Assembly (NCBI GenBank): GCA_963807225.1
Contig: CAWEAD010000005.1
Location: forward strand, 620,001 to 684,000
DNA from: JAGVGT01 sp963807225
Lineage (GTDB): Bacteria > Desulfobacterota > Desulfobulbia > Desulfobulbales > JAGXFP01
DNA: 64,000 nucleotides
Direction: 5' to 3'
A program made the translations under genes and the position numbers. Shown here in pieces: positions 17,924-25,930 of the stretch; position 1 is the stretch's first letter, and each line of letters begins with the position of its first letter. The notes below the pieces were generated by a model. That model searched no databases, was not told the DNA's origin, and saw only the letters and a program-made list of their open reading frames with translations.

Positions 17924-19219
17924 ATGACCGAGCGGAAATTTGAGGTGAAAGCCTACCCGGAAATGTGGGAGGGGTTGGGCATGGATGTACCCCGCTTTGA
18001 CAAGGCCCGGGTGATGCTGGGCGAGGCCTACACCAAGACCTATCTGAACCAGGCCCACCGCCCGACGAAGATGGCCTACTTCGACGAGATGATCAGCGAG
18101 ATTCACGGCGGCCGAGTTCAGGAGCTGCTGGAAGCGAAAAAAGAGGGGCGGCCGGTGGTCGGCACCTTCTGCGTCTATATCCCCGAGGAGATTGTTATCG
18201 CCGCCGGTGGTATCTGCGTCGGGCTCTGCGGCGGCTCCCAGGGTTCGGTGCCCGACGCCGAAAAGATCCTGCCCCGCAACATCTGCCCCATGGTCAAATC
18301 CGCCTTCGGCTTCAAGGCCGGCCGCATCTGCCCCTACTTCCAGGCAGTGGATTTCGTCTACGGCGAGACCACCTGCGACGCCAAAAAGAAGACCTGGGAG
18401 ATCCTCGACCGCATGGTGCCCACCTACGTCATGGAGATCCCCCAGATGAAGAAGGCGCGGGATCGCGCCCTCTGGCTTGAAGAGGTCAAAGACTTCCAGG
18501 CCAAGGTCGAGGAGGTCGCCGGGAAAAAGATCACCGAGGATGAGCTGGCCGCCGCCATCAAGACAATGAACAACAAACGCTCTGCCCTGCAACGGCTCAC
18601 CGCTCTGCGCGGTGCTAGCCCGGCCCCGATCAGCGGCAAGGATGCCTTGCTGATCGAGCAGATCGCCTTCTACGACGAACCGGTTCGCTTCGCCGCCAAG
18701 GTCAACGAACTCTGCGACGAACTGGCACAGCGAGTCCAAGATGGTAAGGGCGTGATCGAGGCCGGGGCGCCCCGGGTGATGATTTCAGGCACTCCCATGG
18801 CCCTACCTAACTGGAAGGTTCACAATCTGGTGGAAACCGCCGGGGCGGTAATCGTCAACGAGGAGAGCTGCATCGGCAGCCGCTATTTCAAGGACCTGAT
18901 CGACGAGAACCTGCCCGGGATGGAGGCCCAGCTGGAGGTCCTCACCGACCGCTACATGAAGATCGATTGTTCCTGCTTCACCCCCAACGACGAGCGCATC
19001 GACCAGATCGAGAAAGAGTACCGGAGTTCCGGCGCCCAGGGGATCATTCACTACTCCCTGCAGTTCTGCCACACCTACAATATCGAAGAGATCAAGGTGC
19101 GGGAGATGTGCGAGCGACGACAGATTCCCTATCTCTCCATCGAGTCCGACTACTCGCCCGAGGACGTCGGCCAGCTGCAAACCAGGATCGAGGCCTTCCT
19201 GGAGCAGATCCGGGGGTAG
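17924..19219 (+). CDS. yjiM: Double-cubane-cluster anaerobic reductase (2-hydroxyacyl-CoA dehydratase D family)
   Basis: The 431 residues match the YjiM/DCCP branch of the 2-hydroxyacyl-CoA dehydratase family. It is a single-subunit member, in contrast to the two-subunit HgdAB, FldBC or BcrBC enzymes. Conserved Cys residues lie in FCVYIPEE, GLCGGS, NICPMVK, GRICPY, ESCIGSRY, DCSCFTPN and QFCHTYN; these would ligate the [8Fe-9S] double-cubane cluster shown for the family. DCCP homologues do ATP-driven low-potential reductions of small molecules, but the native substrate is not established. The ATPase activator follows after a repeat-filled gap of nearly 400 bp, an unusually large interruption for this pair. 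Confidence 0.9.
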   Translation: MTERKFEVKAYPEMWEGLGMDVPRFDKARVMLGEAYTKTYLNQAHRPTKMAYFDEMISEIHGGRVQELLEAKKEGRPVVGTFCVYIPEEIVIAAGGICVGLCGGSQGSVPDAEKILPRNICPMVKSAFGFKAGRICPYFQAVDFVYGETTCDAKKKTWEILDRMVPTYVMEIPQMKKARDRALWLEEVKDFQAKVEEVAGKKITEDELAAAIKTMNNKRSALQRLTALRGASPAPISGKDALLIEQIAFYDEPVRFAAKVNELCDELAQRVQDGKGVIEAGAPRVMISGTPMALPNWKVHNLVETAGAVIVNEESCIGSRYFKDLIDENLPGMEAQLEVLTDRYMKIDCSCFTPNDERIDQIEKEYRSSGAQGIIHYSLQFCHTYNIEEIKVREMCERRQIPYLSIESDYSPEDVGQLQTRIEAFLEQIRG

Positions 19220-19284
19220 CAAGAAAGATCCGCATCTGTAATGGCAAAGTTGATTGGAGTCCGGGCGTGGCTATTTACCGCGAG

Positions 19285-19378
19285 GATTGCTTCGTCTCTA
19301 CCGCTCCTGGCAATGACAATCCAGGTTGAGATGTCGTCATTGCGAGCAAAAGCCAAGCAGATAGCGAAGACTTCGATC
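19285..19378. repeat. Inverted pair of GTCATTGCGAG-type dispersed repeats
   Basis: GATTGCTTCGTCTCT...GGCAATGAC (19285-19317) is the reverse orientation of GTCATTGCGAG...GCGAAGACTTCGATC (19336-19378). This family is widespread in proteobacterial intergenic DNA and creates spurious peptides like ARSGRDEAI. Further copies occur at 27937-27987 and 63509-63585. Confidence 0.75.
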
Positions 19379-19500
19379 TTTTCTTTCCCTATCGATCCTA
19401 CGGTCTCCGTGGGATCGAAATTAGGAATTCTGCCCAAGGACGAGCAGAGAAATATAGAGAGGATTAAGTGCCGAAATGAAAGACCATCACTCAATCTGCC

Positions 19501-19602
19501 GGCGATTGCAGGTTACCGCAGATGCGCGACAGAGGCCTGTTCGCTATACTTCGGTATGCGAACAGGCCGATAACAAAGCAGATGCGGTGCCATGCAATCG
19601 CC
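19501..19602. repeat. Dispersed palindromic repeat, copy A
   Basis: The outer arms GGCGATTGCA and TGCAATCGCC pair perfectly and continue as ACCGCA/TGCGGT. The centre is a second hairpin, GGCCTGTTCGC...GCGAACAGGCC, with a TTCG-type loop. The core is shared almost exactly with 24226-24333 and in degenerate form with 63634-63743. This copy runs into the 5' end of the activator gene and supplies an in-frame ATG at 19592. Confidence 0.9.
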
Positions 19603-19609
19603 CACTCCC

Positions 19610-20356
19610 ATGCATATAGGCATCGATCTGGGCTCCCGCACCATCAAGCTGGCCGCCCTCCAGAACGGAGTGCTGACCGACGCGCAGATCGTCGAGAGTG
19701 GGTTCAACCCGCACCAGCAATCTCTAGCCATGCTGGCCCGCTACCAGCCCCGACGCATCGTCGCCACCGGCTATGGCCGCCACCTGGCCCAAAAGCATTT
19801 CGCCCATGAAGTGATCACAGAGATCAAGGCCCATGCCCTGGGGGCGCGCCACAGCTTCCCCGAGTGCCGGACCATCCTCGACGTCGGCGGCCAGGACTCC
19901 AAAGTGATCAGCCTGGACCAGGCGGGCCGGGTGGCCAACTTCCAGATGAACGACAAATGCGCCGCCGGTACCGGCCGCTTTCTGGAAATCATGGCCGCTT
20001 CCCTGGGTTTCGAATTGTCCGAGTTCGGCGAGGCCGCCTTTGGTTCGCGGCAAGAGATCCCGATCAACTCCATGTGCACGGTCTTCGCCGAGTCCGAGGT
20101 GATTTCCCTCAAGAACCACGGCAGTGACCCGGCCGACATAGCCCGGTCCATCCATCTGTCGGTAATCAACCGGCTGGTCAACATGCTCAATCGCTTGGGA
20201 TTCGGCGACTCGGTGGTCTTCACCGGCGGAGTGGCTCGAAACCGCTTCATGGTCGAGGCCCTGGCCGAGAAACTGGGCGTTCCGGTACTGGTGCCGGTAC
20301 GCCCCGATCTGACCGGCGCCCTGGGAGCCGCCCTGCACTCCGCCCGGTCCACCTGA
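19610..20356 (+). CDS. yjiL: ATP-dependent activator of the double-cubane reductase (BadF/HgdC family)
   Basis: ASKHA-fold ATPase of 248 aa that binds one [4Fe-4S] cluster at a homodimer interface and drives electrons into the reductase on ATP hydrolysis. Visible elements are the phosphate-1 loop GIDLGSRTIKLA, VGGQDSKVI, the cluster Cys in KCAAGTGRF, the second Cys in SMCTVFAES, and the adenosine-site GGVARN. I chose the ATG at 19610 (MHIGIDLGS matches the usual family start). The ATG at 19592 adds six residues but lies inside palindromic repeat copy A. No clear Shine-Dalgarno site precedes either. The stop overlaps the next ATG by one base (TGATG). Confidence 0.88.
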   Translation: MHIGIDLGSRTIKLAALQNGVLTDAQIVESGFNPHQQSLAMLARYQPRRIVATGYGRHLAQKHFAHEVITEIKAHALGARHSFPECRTILDVGGQDSKVISLDQAGRVANFQMNDKCAAGTGRFLEIMAASLGFELSEFGEAAFGSRQEIPINSMCTVFAESEVISLKNHGSDPADIARSIHLSVINRLVNMLNRLGFGDSVVFTGGVARNRFMVEALAEKLGVPVLVPVRPDLTGALGAALHSARST

Positions 20357-20625
20357 TGCCGACCTGGAAGCGAGTCGACCCCGACGGCCAGTTCCACTTT
20401 CAGCACCTCTGCACCGACTGCAGCAACCGCAGGGAGCAGAGCCTGCGGGCCAGCGACTGGCAACTGATCAGGCCAGGTGAACCGGTCTCCTGCCGGGACT
20501 GCGTCTTGAAGTGCCGGCTCACTGCCGAGGGGTTATGGGGCGCACCCGACCCGGTCCGTTATGCGACCTGTGGGCAATGTCCGGAATTTGCGGCCTGCGA
20601 GTTAAAAGGGCGTTACTTCTGCTGA
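20356..20625 (+). CDS. Small Cys-rich protein coupled to the activator gene
   Basis: Unrecognised 89-residue protein with nine Cys grouped as C-x2-C (CTDC), C-x2-C-x3-C (CRDCVLKC), C-x2-C-x5-C (CGQCPEFAAC) and a terminal FC. This suggests a zinc-ribbon or Fe-S fold. It has no signal peptide. Its ATG overlaps the activator stop codon by one base, so the two are translationally coupled. An electron-transfer or assembly role for the double-cubane system is inferred from position only. Confidence 0.72.
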   Translation: MPTWKRVDPDGQFHFQHLCTDCSNRREQSLRASDWQLIRPGEPVSCRDCVLKCRLTAEGLWGAPDPVRYATCGQCPEFAACELKGRYFC

Positions 20626-20731
20626 ATCGAGAGATGAATTCGGAATAAATGCTGTGGGGGTATTCCGGCCCCCTTATTTCCGGTAGAATCGGTCTTGGCA
20701 ACCATCTTCCCCAAACAACTTCGAGGCCTTC

Positions 20732-21343
20732 ATGACGACCTATACCACCGACTACCAACCCGACTTCAGCCGCCGCGATCCGGCCCACGAAGTCGAAGAG
20801 TTCCTCTGGCAGCGCTGGTCGCCGCGCTCCTTCAAAAAAATGGAGATTCCGACCGAGACTCTCAACGCCATCTTCGACGCGGCCCGCTGGTCGACTTCCT
20901 GTTTCAACGAACAGCCCTGGCTGATCATGACCTCCTCGACCCCGGAAGAGTTCGAACTTTACCACAGCCTGCTGACCGAGAAGAACCAGGTTTGGGCGAT
21001 CAACGCCAGCCTCCTGGGCTTCATGGCGGCCCGGAGGACCTTCTCCCATAACGGCAAGCCCAACCGTTGGGCCGCCTTCGACACCGGTTCCGCCTGGATG
21101 TGCCTGACCCTGCAGGCTCGCCGCTTCGGCCTGTACACCCACGGCATGGGAGGTATCAAACTGGCGGAGGTATATCGAGAATTGGCGATCCCCGAGGAGC
21201 AATACGAGGTGATCTGCGGTTTTGCCCTGGGCGCCATCGATCAACCGGCGCGGTTGCCGACCGAGGATTTGCGTGAACGGGAAGTACCCTCCGAGCGCAA
21301 ACCCCTGGCTGAGATCTGGAAACACGGCAAACTCGGGCTCTAA
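20732..21343 (+). CDS. Nitroreductase-family flavoprotein
   Basis: A 203-residue member of the nitroreductase fold. The FMN-binding pattern RWSPRSF near the N terminus is followed by ARWSTSCFNEQPW, and GLYTHGMGG lies in the second half. The family comprises FMN homodimers using NAD(P)H or ferredoxin to reduce nitro compounds, quinones or flavins; the substrate is not predictable here. It lies 106 bp after the Cys-rich gene on the same strand and could be read from the same promoter. Confidence 0.88.
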   Translation: MTTYTTDYQPDFSRRDPAHEVEEFLWQRWSPRSFKKMEIPTETLNAIFDAARWSTSCFNEQPWLIMTSSTPEEFELYHSLLTEKNQVWAINASLLGFMAARRTFSHNGKPNRWAAFDTGSAWMCLTLQARRFGLYTHGMGGIKLAEVYRELAIPEEQYEVICGFALGAIDQPARLPTEDLREREVPSERKPLAEIWKHGKLGL

Positions 21344-21359
21344 GCCCGGATGGTAAAGG

Positions 21360-21770
21360 TTAATCGGCTATGGGACTGCTGACCATGCCGCCGTCGACCG
21401 GGTCGCGGTAGCGAATCTCGCCGCCGCCGGCTTCCCCTGCCGCCGGCCGATCCAGCGTGAGGAGCAACCGGTGCTTGCCGGGAGTCAGGCCGGAGAGCAG
21501 CCATTTGACCTGGCCCAGGCCGGGATCGGCCAGTTTCGATTCCGGTTCCGCCGCGACCACCTGCACCCCGACCGGCAAGCGCTGGACGACGATAACCAGG
21601 GGCGGGGCGGGGGCGACGACCTCCAGCTCGATCCTGATCTCCGCTCCCCTCTTGTCCAGGTAGCGCCCCCGGACCTTATCCGCCGCGTCGGCCGTGGAGA
21701 TCAGACCGCTCCCCACTATCCACACCAGGACCACACTGATCCAGAACCAGTTCTTTCTCGTCATCATCAT
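21360..21770 (-). CDS. Secreted protein with a domain paralogous to its upstream neighbour
   Basis: A 136-residue protein with a clear Sec signal peptide (hydrophobic stretch ending ISTADA, cleavage about residue 29). The mature part is one beta-rich domain of the LP-G-V / GQVKWLLSGLTPG type, reminiscent of DUF11-like Ig sandwiches. The pattern APAPPL...RLPVGVQVV...GQVKWLLSGL parallels APAESS...NLPPGCRVL...GQLRWVSRLE in the preceding Xre protein, so the two domains look homologous. The start at 21770 gives a 4-bp ATGA overlap with the upstream stop; later in-frame ATGs are at 21767 and 21764. The function is unknown. Confidence 0.75.
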   Translation of the reverse strand: MMMTRKNWFWISVVLVWIVGSGLISTADAADKVRGRYLDKRGAEIRIELEVVAPAPPLVIVVQRLPVGVQVVAAEPESKLADPGLGQVKWLLSGLTPGKHRLLLTLDRPAAGEAGGGEIRYRDPVDGGMVSSPIAD

Positions 21771-22741
21771 TGCTCCGGCAGATATTTTCCGGTCTTCTCG
21801 TCCCAGCGGTAACCGCCGGCCGCCCACAGAGTGTCCACCTCGTCCCGCAGTCCGGCGAAACCATCCACCTCGCCGTAGAGATCGTAGACCGCCAGAATTT
21901 CCTCGTCGTCGATACGATTGTCGCCGTTGCTGTCGGCCCAGTGATGGGGTCCGATTGCCAGACGGTTGCTACCGGCGATGGCGATGGCCTGGTCACCGCT
22001 GCCGCCGACCAGGATCTGCCCGTTGAAGGCCAGCTCCTGCCCCTCCGGCGCCAGCGCTGGGCTGACCAGCAGGTAGGAAAAGAGGCGCCCGCCCTTTTCC
22101 AGCCGGGAGACCCATCTGAGTTGCCCTTCCTGGTGGTTGGCGCCAGTCGGGGGCGGGTTGGCGACCAGAACCCGGCAACCAGGCGGCAGATTCTCTCGAA
22201 CGATCAGGGAAAGGGAAGACTCGGCAGGGGCGCCGATGCGGATCAGCACCGGGAAACTCTGGCCCGGAGGCACATGGGTAGGCAGTACCCGGTTGGCGGT
22301 GATTGGGATGGTGGGCGTATCTTCCCGCGCCAGAAACCAGTAAAGACCGCCGATGATCAGCAACAAGAAAATTCCGGCCCAGAACCGGACCGGAACAAGC
22401 CTTGCCGCCACATTTGCTTTTGGAGATACGACCGACACCGACACCGCCGGGGTCTCCTCTTCGCCGGCGGTGTCGGGACCAGCCTCCGCCAGCGGTTCTT
22501 CCTCCAGCAACTCCTCCAGCGCCACCCCCAGGGCCTCGGCCAGTTTTTCGGCGTTTTCCTTCTTGATTGTCGGGTAACGCCGGTTTTCCCAGCGCGAAAT
22601 GGTATCGGTGGTCACCTGGACCACCGTGGCCACGTAAAGCTGGGTCAACCCCTGCCGCTCCCTGATCCGCCGAACCTCGGCCCCGTCGATCCGGACCATG
22701 GGCGGTCCGCCGGGACCGTAATTTTCATTTGCCAGCACCAT
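21767..22741 (-). CDS. Membrane-anchored Xre regulator with extracytoplasmic Ig-like and dockerin-like segments
   Basis: The 324 residues read as: an Xre/HTH_3 DNA-binding domain (about 22-80, RRIRERQGLTQLYVATVVQV then TISRWENRR), an acidic linker, one TM helix at about 119-138, an outside beta-rich domain (about 145-250), and a calcium-loop-like segment DSNGDNRIDDEEI near 265-280 matching the dockerin/EF-hand pattern D-x-N-x-D-x-x-I-x-x-x-E. The topology resembles RodZ (HTH inside, sandwich outside), but the dockerin-like tail is unlike it. GGAG lies 8 bases before the ATG at 22741. It is coupled to the secreted partner by a 4-bp overlap. A transmembrane signal or cytoskeletal/adhesion link is inferred. 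Confidence 0.85.
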   Translation of the reverse strand: MVLANENYGPGGPPMVRIDGAEVRRIRERQGLTQLYVATVVQVTTDTISRWENRRYPTIKKENAEKLAEALGVALEELLEEEPLAEAGPDTAGEEETPAVSVSVVSPKANVAARLVPVRFWAGIFLLLIIGGLYWFLAREDTPTIPITANRVLPTHVPPGQSFPVLIRIGAPAESSLSLIVRENLPPGCRVLVANPPPTGANHQEGQLRWVSRLEKGGRLFSYLLVSPALAPEGQELAFNGQILVGGSGDQAIAIAGSNRLAIGPHHWADSNGDNRIDDEEILAVYDLYGEVDGFAGLRDEVDTLWAAGGYRWDEKTGKYLPEQ

Positions 22742-22984
22742 GCGTTAAGCTCCAATCGTAGCAAAATCTACCCGTTCCACCCTCTCCCTGGCAACCGATA
22801 AAACCGAAACCGGACCATCTCCAAGCTCCGGCCGGGCCTTGGCCTCAATATCTAACTAGCCGGAATCACTGGCATGTCTGGTAGACATCGACCGATATCG
22901 GCTATTTTCTCAAGCCGAACGGGAATATTCTGCTGACAAAGGAAAGGGCATGCCGCCCAAACCAATAGACCATGGAGGAGTACC

Positions 22985-23410
22985 ATGTTGAAAAAGAAGA
23001 TTGTCGCCACCATCATCGCCCTGGCCGCCGGAATCATCTGGACCTCAGCCGCCACCGCCGCCGAGCCCCTGCAGGCCCCAAAGGATACCATCACCATAGA
23101 GGGCAAAAAGCCGGTCCACTTCAACCACCAAACCCATCTCGACCTGGGAGTGACCTGCGGCCAGTGCCATCACGACGCCGACCATCAACCCCGAACGGCC
23201 GAGGATATCGCCACCCTTAGCGGCGCCGAGGAGTTGAGTTGCGCCTCTTGTCACAACAGCACTTTCGCCAATCCGGAGCTGCAGAACCGCAAGGATATCT
23301 TTCACGCCCGCTGCAAGGAATGCCACCAGGCCGGTTTTAACGGCAAGCAAGGCCCGACCAAATGCACCGACTGCCACATCAAGCAAAAAAAAGCGGTCGA
23401 AGGCTGCTAG
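22985..23410 (+). CDS. Periplasmic tetrahaem cytochrome c (cytochrome c3/c7 family)
   Basis: A 141-residue protein with a Sec signal peptide (about 1-25, ending TAAEP) and four CXXCH haem motifs: CGQCH, CASCH, CKECH and CTDCH. The conserved PVHFNHQTH supplies distal His ligands. The count of four haems fits the class III c3 family, although the spacing is closer to the c7-like type. It would carry low-potential electrons in the periplasm between hydrogenases or formate dehydrogenases and membrane or terminal reductases. GGAGG lies 6-7 bases before the ATG. The gene is monocistronic and closed by a strong terminator. Confidence 0.93.
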   Translation: MLKKKIVATIIALAAGIIWTSAATAAEPLQAPKDTITIEGKKPVHFNHQTHLDLGVTCGQCHHDADHQPRTAEDIATLSGAEELSCASCHNSTFANPELQNRKDIFHARCKECHQAGFNGKQGPTKCTDCHIKQKKAVEGC

Positions 23411-23431
23411 ACAGCTGAACAGGCCTGATCC

Positions 23432-23477
23432 AAAAACGGCCGAGTCGCACGGATGATCGGGCGACTCGGCCGTTTTT
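23432..23477 (+). terminator. Rho-independent terminator after the tetrahaem cytochrome gene
   Basis: A perfect 17-bp stem, AAAAACGGCCGAGTCGC (23432-23448) with GCGACTCGGCCGTTTTT (23461-23477), around a 12-base loop, ending in a T run. The A-flanked stem could also act on the opposite strand, but no gene reads into it from that side. Confidence 0.93.
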
Positions 23478-23564
23478 CTTAGGTCGCGTCAGACTCTCCT
23501 TGACTGGCTGGGATGCCGGATTAAGATGGCGGGAAACTGTTATAAACGATGCCACCAACCAATC

Positions 23565-24053
23565 ATGCCCAGACCCAAACGCAAACACAAACCGAAACCG
23601 GCCAGGCTGCCGGAGGAAATCGATCCGGGTGAAATCTTCGGGGCAGTCGCCCTCGACCCTCCGCGCTTCGTTGACGAGATCGACGCCCACCTGAACAGAG
23701 CCGATCTGCGGAAGGTCCTGGCGGAAAAGAAGGGCCGGAAGCCGAAACCGGCAAGCCTACAAGAAAAACTGCGCCACTACCCGCCGCCCCAAGAGATTCT
23801 TGATCTGCACGGCACCACCGGCGCCGAAGCCGAAGCCAGGGTCATCGGCTTCATCAACGCCGCCGCCGCCCTCAAACACCGGACCATCCGCCTCATCACC
23901 GGCAAGGGACTGCACACCGAGGGCCCGGCCGTCCTCCCCCCACTGGTGGAAGCGGCCCTGCTGGAACTGAAACGCTCCGGCCGCATTCTCCACTACGCCT
24001 GGGACAAAAAATACCGCGACCGCAGCGGCTCAGTGGTGGTCTACCTCAAATAG
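23565..24053 (+). CDS. Smr-domain protein (MutS2 C-terminal type)
   Basis: About 162 residues: a basic N terminus rich in Lys, Arg and Pro, a helical linker, and an Smr domain (about 82-160) with the diagnostic LDLHGTT and ITGKGLHTEG motifs. Stand-alone Smr proteins of this size are predicted or shown endonucleases acting on RNA or DNA, and some (SmrB) cut mRNA at collided ribosomes. Start choice is uncertain: the ATG at 23526 adds 13 atypical residues, and neither site has a clear Shine-Dalgarno sequence. I prefer 23565 because it begins the basic segment usual for these proteins. Confidence 0.87.
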   Translation: MPRPKRKHKPKPARLPEEIDPGEIFGAVALDPPRFVDEIDAHLNRADLRKVLAEKKGRKPKPASLQEKLRHYPPPQEILDLHGTTGAEAEARVIGFINAAAALKHRTIRLITGKGLHTEGPAVLPPLVEAALLELKRSGRILHYAWDKKYRDRSGSVVVYLK

Positions 24054-24225
24054 CAAACAAGCAACTTGAAAGGACAAGGCGTCATTGTCAGCACCTGCGA
24101 ACCAATAACATTAGCCCAAACCAAGACAGATTGCTGCGCCAGGACAAACCTCCTAGTAACGATCTTGCCGCCAGGCGCAAATAGATCCGCCAGCATGCCC
24201 AGCACCAAACTAAATCCAAGAACAC

Positions 24226-24333
24226 GTTAGAGCTTGCAGGGTGCCGCAAATGCAAGGCAGCGGCCTGTTCGCCATACTTTGGTATGCGAACAGGCCGCTA
24301 ACGAAGCAGGTGCGGTGCCCTGCGAGCTCTAAC
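24226..24333. repeat. Dispersed palindromic repeat, copy B
   Basis: The outer arms GTTAGAGCT and AGCTCTAAC continue as GCAGGGTGCCGCA / TGCGGTGCCCTGC. The inner hairpin is GGCCTGTTCGCCATAC / GTATGCGAACAGGCC. It occupies the gap between the convergent smr and cupin genes and touches the cupin stop codon, so it may double as a terminator. Confidence 0.9.
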
Positions 24334-24650
24334 TAGAGGGGAGGGGCGATGGTGACGAGTATCCGCAGATCGCCGGTCGCTTCCACCCCGTGCGGCTCAC
24401 GGATGTCGCAGACCAGGATTTCGCCCTGCCGCGCCGGGATCTTCTTCTCCTCGTCCCCCAGGAAGAACCCTTCGCCAGACAGGATCTGGATCGAGAGCTG
24501 CCCATCCAGATCGTGGGAATGGACCGCGAAAACCTTGCCGGCCGGAATGTTGAAATTGATGATCCGGAAGTAGGCCGAATCGTGGATCAGGAACTTGCGC
24601 ATCCCCTTGGGATCGAAAACATTGCTCTGGTTCAGATCGGTTACCTGCAT
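24333..24650 (-). CDS. Single-domain cupin protein
   Basis: A 105-residue beta-barrel cupin. Motif 1 is HSHDLDGQLSIQILSGEG (metal ligands about His 44, His 46 and Gln 50) and motif 2 is PHGVEA with the last His. It probably binds one divalent metal; the reaction is unknown, and small stand-alone cupins may be sensors or isomerases. It is transcribed alone, convergent with smr. The last codon abuts palindromic repeat copy B. Confidence 0.88.
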   Translation of the reverse strand: MQVTDLNQSNVFDPKGMRKFLIHDSAYFRIINFNIPAGKVFAVHSHDLDGQLSIQILSGEGFFLGDEEKKIPARQGEILVCDIREPHGVEATGDLRILVTIAPPL

Positions 24651-24808
24651 CTTGCACCTCCCGTGCGTTTTTCTTTCAGACTAGCACAAGCCTGCCCCGC
24701 TACTCCTTGATTCAGATCAAGCCGGGTCAATTATCTGTTTGCCAGAGCGGCGGGCATCTGGCAGAATCAAAGGCTGAAGCCGCTGCTAACCGGAGAAACC
24801 CGACCGAC

Positions 24809-25930
24809 ATGACTAACCCGCCCGATCCCGTCACCCTGGCCAGCTCCCTGGTCCGCATCCCCAGCGAATCCTCGGATCCGCTGGCCACCGACCCGGCCGC
24901 CCCGGAAAAGGGGATGGTCGCCTACCTGACCTCGATCTGTCGGGCCGCCGGGATCCAGCACCGCACCTCGGAGGCCAAACCCAACCGGGAAAACCTGGTG
25001 GTTCGCCTGCCCAAGCCGGGAGCGCCACGACTGTTGATCGCCGCCCATCTCGATACGGTGAGCGGCCGGGGCATGAAGGAGCCCTTCGGGGGCGATCTGT
25101 GCGAGGGTTCGCTATGGGGCCGCGGCGCCTGTGACGACAAGGGACCTCTGGCCGCCGGTCTGTCGGCCATTCTCGACCTGCATGCCAACGGGATCGAGCC
25201 GATTTTCGACATCACCTTCGCCGGCACGGTCGACGAAGAGTGCACCATGGCCGGGGCCGAACAGCTGGCCCGGGAGATCGACTCCTTTGACCTCTGCCTG
25301 GCCCTGGAACCCACCGACCTCAAGGTGATCACCGCCCATAAGGGGGTCTACCGCTTCGTGGTCATCACCCGGGGCAAGGCGGTGCACTCCTCGCATCCGG
25401 AAAAAGGGGAGAATGCCATCAGCCGGATGCTGCCGATTCTCCGCGATCTGGAGCGGCTGGGGGAGGAATTGAACCAAAGGCAACACCCGGAACTGGGCCG
25501 GGCCAGCCTGGCCGTCACCAAGATCCAGGGCGGTGCCTCGTTGAACATCATCCCCGACTACTGCGAGGCGGCGGTCGACATCCGCTTACTGCCGGAAATG
25601 ACCATTGGCGACACCGCCGCCCGAATCCGCGAGCTGATCGGTGATCGCGGCGAGGTGGTCGAGGTTTACACCGGCGAAGGCATCAATACCGATCCGGACC
25701 TGCCGCTGATCCGGGATTTCCTGGCCGTCCTGCGGGCCGCCGAAGTCGAGCCCGGGCCGACCACCGCCTCGTTCGCCACCGACTGCTCCCGGCTGCATCA
25801 TTTGGGGCCTTGCGTGGTCTGGGGACCGGGGGACATCGCCCAGGCCCATCAGATCAACGAACATATTCCGGTCAGCCAGCTGGAACGGGCCACCTGCGTC
25901 CTCAAAAACTTTCTCACTGGGCGACATTGA
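24809..25930 (+). CDS. M20-family metallopeptidase/deacylase (ArgE/DapE/CPG2 type)
   Basis: Cytosolic di-zinc hydrolase of 373 aa. Metal and catalytic elements in order: AAHLDTV (His ligand and Asp), GRGACDDKGPLAAG (bridging Asp), TVDEECTMAGA (catalytic Glu pair) and ALEPTD (Asp/Glu ligand), with the dimerisation domain from about 175 to 285 (KGVYRF...AVHSSHPEKGENAI). Members deacylate N-acetylated amino acids or cleave dipeptides; which one is not decidable. The ATG at 24809 is chosen over an in-frame ATG at 24707, which precedes a Shine-Dalgarno-like GGAG by too much and adds an unconserved leader. The stop overlaps the next ATG (TGATG). Confidence 0.9.
   Translation: MTNPPDPVTLASSLVRIPSESSDPLATDPAAPEKGMVAYLTSICRAAGIQHRTSEAKPNRENLVVRLPKPGAPRLLIAAHLDTVSGRGMKEPFGGDLCEGSLWGRGACDDKGPLAAGLSAILDLHANGIEPIFDITFAGTVDEECTMAGAEQLAREIDSFDLCLALEPTDLKVITAHKGVYRFVVITRGKAVHSSHPEKGENAISRMLPILRDLERLGEELNQRQHPELGRASLAVTKIQGGASLNIIPDYCEAAVDIRLLPEMTIGDTAARIRELIGDRGEVVEVYTGEGINTDPDLPLIRDFLAVLRAAEVEPGPTTASFATDCSRLHHLGPCVVWGPGDIAQAHQINEHIPVSQLERATCVLKNFLTGRH

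Noticed and set aside
19201..19600. Possible small genes in the reductase-activator gap
   Set aside because: All open frames there are built from the GTCATTGCGAG and palindrome A repeats, with no ribosome sites.
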